DNA from: Nitrospirales bacterium
Lineage (GTDB): Bacteria > Nitrospirota > Nitrospiria > Nitrospirales > UBA8639
NCBI GenBank assembly: GCA_013817135.1
Contig: JACDDF010000072.1
Coordinates: forward strand, 1 to 8,128
DNA length: 8,128 bases
Direction: 5' to 3'
The notes under the pieces were generated by a model that did not search any database, was not told the DNA's origin, and saw only the letters and a list, made by a program, of their open reading frames with translations. Both the position numbers and the translations under genes were made by a program. This document shows positions 6,512 to 8,128 of the stretch, in pieces (within the stretch, counting starts at the first letter, position 1; each line of letters begins with the position of its first letter).

Positions 6512-8128
6512 ATGCTTTCGACCGTAACTGGAAAAGTTCATATTCTTCCAGATAGCGTGTCGTGTCGTATTGCCGCAGGAGAAGTGGTTGAACGACCAGC
6601 CTCCGTGGTGAAAGAACTTATCGATAACAGCCTGGATGCTGGCAGCACGTTGATCACCGTTGAGGTCGAAGAAGGTGGTCGACGGGTCATTCGCGTCATG
6701 GATAATGGGGCAGGAATGACGCGAATGGATGCCCAACTGGCCTGTCAACGTTTTGCAACAAGCAAACTCCGGTCCGAAGAAGATCTCTTGACACTCCTGA
6801 CAATGGGTTTCCGAGGAGAAGCCCTTCCCAGCATCGCCTCCGTTTCTCGTTTTTTCTTAAAGACCGTTTCCCCCGAAAGCCCCCTTGGTACCCAGACCCA
6901 GTCAATGGGGGGTGTGGCATGGGAGGTTCAAGACTATACTGGGCCTCTAGGCACTCAAGTGGAGGTACGCGATCTCTTCTTTAATACTCCAGGGCGGCTG
7001 AAATTTCTCAAGACCGTTCCCACCGAATTTTCTAAAATTTGTTATGTCGTCCAACAGGCGGCATCCGTGCACCCAGGGATCCACTTTCGATTACGCCACC
7101 AGAATCATATGGTGCTGGAGTACCCTGCCGTATCCTCACTGCAAGATCGATTATTACAGATCTATGGACCAGACTTCCTTGAACGCTTTCTCCCCGTCAC
7201 CTATAACGCTGGTTCATTTCAACTCACAGGGTTTACTGTCAGTCCTCACCATGCACGAACGTCTCGTGCGCCACAGGAAATTTTTGTTAATGGCCGCCCT
7301 ATAAAAAATACGACTATTTCCCATGCAGTGCATGAAGCCTACGGATCATTTTTACCAAAAGGAAAACACCCACAATATATCGTATTTATCCATCTTGATC
7401 CCCAGACAATCGATATCAATGTCCACCCGACTAAACGGGAGGTTCGCTTCTCCCATCCAGAATTCATTCATACAGGCGTTCTCCGTGGCATCAAAGCTCT
7501 CTTTTTCACGCAACCCACACCCGACAACATATCCGATGAGCACAAGGAGAAGCCTGGCCCAGTTGCTCCTCATTCAACCAAGACAACATCCGGATCAGTT
7601 AACGTCGCGCCGGCTCCATTCCAGCATGGGTCTGAATTCCCTCGAACGGGCACCAATCGACCTTACCCTCTTTCTCTTTTTGTCCAGGAGCCACCCTCTG
7701 CCTATATGAGTAGAGAGCAGCCATGTGAGGTGTATGCTCTCGGGCAAATTCATCACACCTATCTTCTTGGACAAATCGATCAGGATCTATTCATTGTCGA
7801 TCAACACACAGCCCATGAACGAGTACGCTTTGAGAGACTGCTTCGGTCATGGAAGAAAAAAGAAATTCTCCAACAAAGCTTACTCATCCCTGAGCCGGTT
7901 GAACTTCTTCCCCACCAGGGAGAGTTATTGGAAAAATGGCTACCTTTTCTGGCTCAAGCGGGATTGGAGGTGGAACGATTTGGAAATACATCTTATGTTG
8001 TGCGAGCCATTCCAGCCATGTTAGGGAATATATCCGTTGGTTCCCTGGTCCTGGAATTATTGGATGAACTCTCGGAGTGGCAAACCACAGATGCGCTGGA
8101 CAACACGATAAAACCCATTTTGGCCACC
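6512..8128 (+). CDS. mutL: DNA mismatch repair protein MutL, endonuclease type (3' partial)
   Basis: The frame runs without a stop from ATG 6512 through the right edge, giving 539 residues of a protein usually about 600 or more. MutL links MutS mismatch recognition to downstream excision. The N-terminal GHKL ATPase is complete: IAAGEVVERPASVVKEL with catalytic E35 and Mg-binding N39 (DNSLDAG), DNGAGM, FATSKL, and GFRGEALPSIASVSR. The transducer domain shows FFNTPGRLKFLK, FVNGRPIKN and DINVHPTKREVRF. A variable linker covers about residues 345-410. The C-terminal domain starts near ALGQIHHTYLLGQI and carries DQHTAHERVRFE (D430, H432, E436, E441), the DQHA(X)2E(X)4E endonuclease motif with Ala replaced by Thr; this motif is typical of bacteria lacking MutH. 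Further metal-site motifs (ACR, C-P-H-G-R-P, FxR types) would lie past the edge. The 58-base gap after cpoB shows no terminator and no clear Shine-Dalgarno; an in-frame TTG at 6503 is a less likely start. Confidence 0.97.
   Translation, partial: MLSTVTGKVHILPDSVSCRIAAGEVVERPASVVKELIDNSLDAGSTLITVEVEEGGRRVIRVMDNGAGMTRMDAQLACQRFATSKLRSEEDLLTLLTMGFRGEALPSIASVSRFFLKTVSPESPLGTQTQSMGGVAWEVQDYTGPLGTQVEVRDLFFNTPGRLKFLKTVPTEFSKICYVVQQAASVHPGIHFRLRHQNHMVLEYPAVSSLQDRLLQIYGPDFLERFLPVTYNAGSFQLTGFTVSPHHARTSRAPQEIFVNGRPIKNTTISHAVHEAYGSFLPKGKHPQYIVFIHLDPQTIDINVHPTKREVRFSHPEFIHTGVLRGIKALFFTQPTPDNISDEHKEKPGPVAPHSTKTTSGSVNVAPAPFQHGSEFPRTGTNRPYPLSLFVQEPPSAYMSREQPCEVYALGQIHHTYLLGQIDQDLFIVDQHTAHERVRFERLLRSWKKKEILQQSLLIPEPVELLPHQGELLEKWLPFLAQAGLEVERFGNTSYVVRAIPAMLGNISVGSLVLELLDELSEWQTTDALDNTIKPILAT

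Noticed and set aside
7044..8024. Three + strand open frames (7044-7304, 7323-7709, 7725-8024) inside mutL
   Set aside because: The true mutL frame is open across all of them and shows continuous family motifs; these are out-of-frame shadows.

Overview
The window carries the downstream part of a Tol-Pal (Tol system) cell-envelope operon followed by the DNA mismatch-repair gene mutL, all on the + strand. The organism must be a diderm (Gram-negative type) bacterium, because Tol-Pal links inner membrane, peptidoglycan and outer membrane. Base composition looks close to balanced. The MutL carries the endonuclease-type metal-binding motif, which argues against a close relative of E. coli. The style of the proteins (TonB-type C-terminal domain in the tolA position, a paired-cysteine Pal, lipoprotein-like CpoB) would suit Nitrospirota or a former deltaproteobacterial lineage, but the sequence alone does not fix the taxon.

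Layout: (1) 1-1079, the 3' part of a proline-rich TonB/TolA-type periplasm-spanning protein, whose reading frame is open through the left edge. (2) 1100-2458, tolB. (3) 2503-3540, pal, with a very long low-complexity linker containing five tandem 21-bp repeats. (4) 3590-5389, a large coiled-coil probable lipoprotein that I cannot assign to a named family. (5) 5390-5547, the only sizeable intergenic gap, with a weak candidate promoter. (6) 5548-6453, cpoB (ybgF). (7) 6512 to the right edge, mutL, cut off before its last C-terminal motifs. No gene-free stretch exceeds 160 bases, and I saw no tRNA, rRNA, insertion sequence or CRISPR array.

How the genes work together: the TolA/TonB-like protein is expected to carry proton-motive energy from an upstream TolQR-type motor, not seen here, across the periplasm. 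TolB and the outer-membrane lipoprotein Pal form the outer half of the machine, with Pal gripping peptidoglycan through its OmpA-like domain. CpoB is the periplasmic TolA partner that in E. coli coordinates peptidoglycan synthesis with outer-membrane constriction. The unassigned coiled-coil protein sits between pal and cpoB, has a lipobox and a start of the mature chain resembling CpoB's, and is the best candidate for an undescribed Tol-Pal accessory part. MutL is functionally unrelated and may simply be read through from cpoB. Apart from the coiled-coil protein and the extended Pal linker, the region is a conventional envelope locus.
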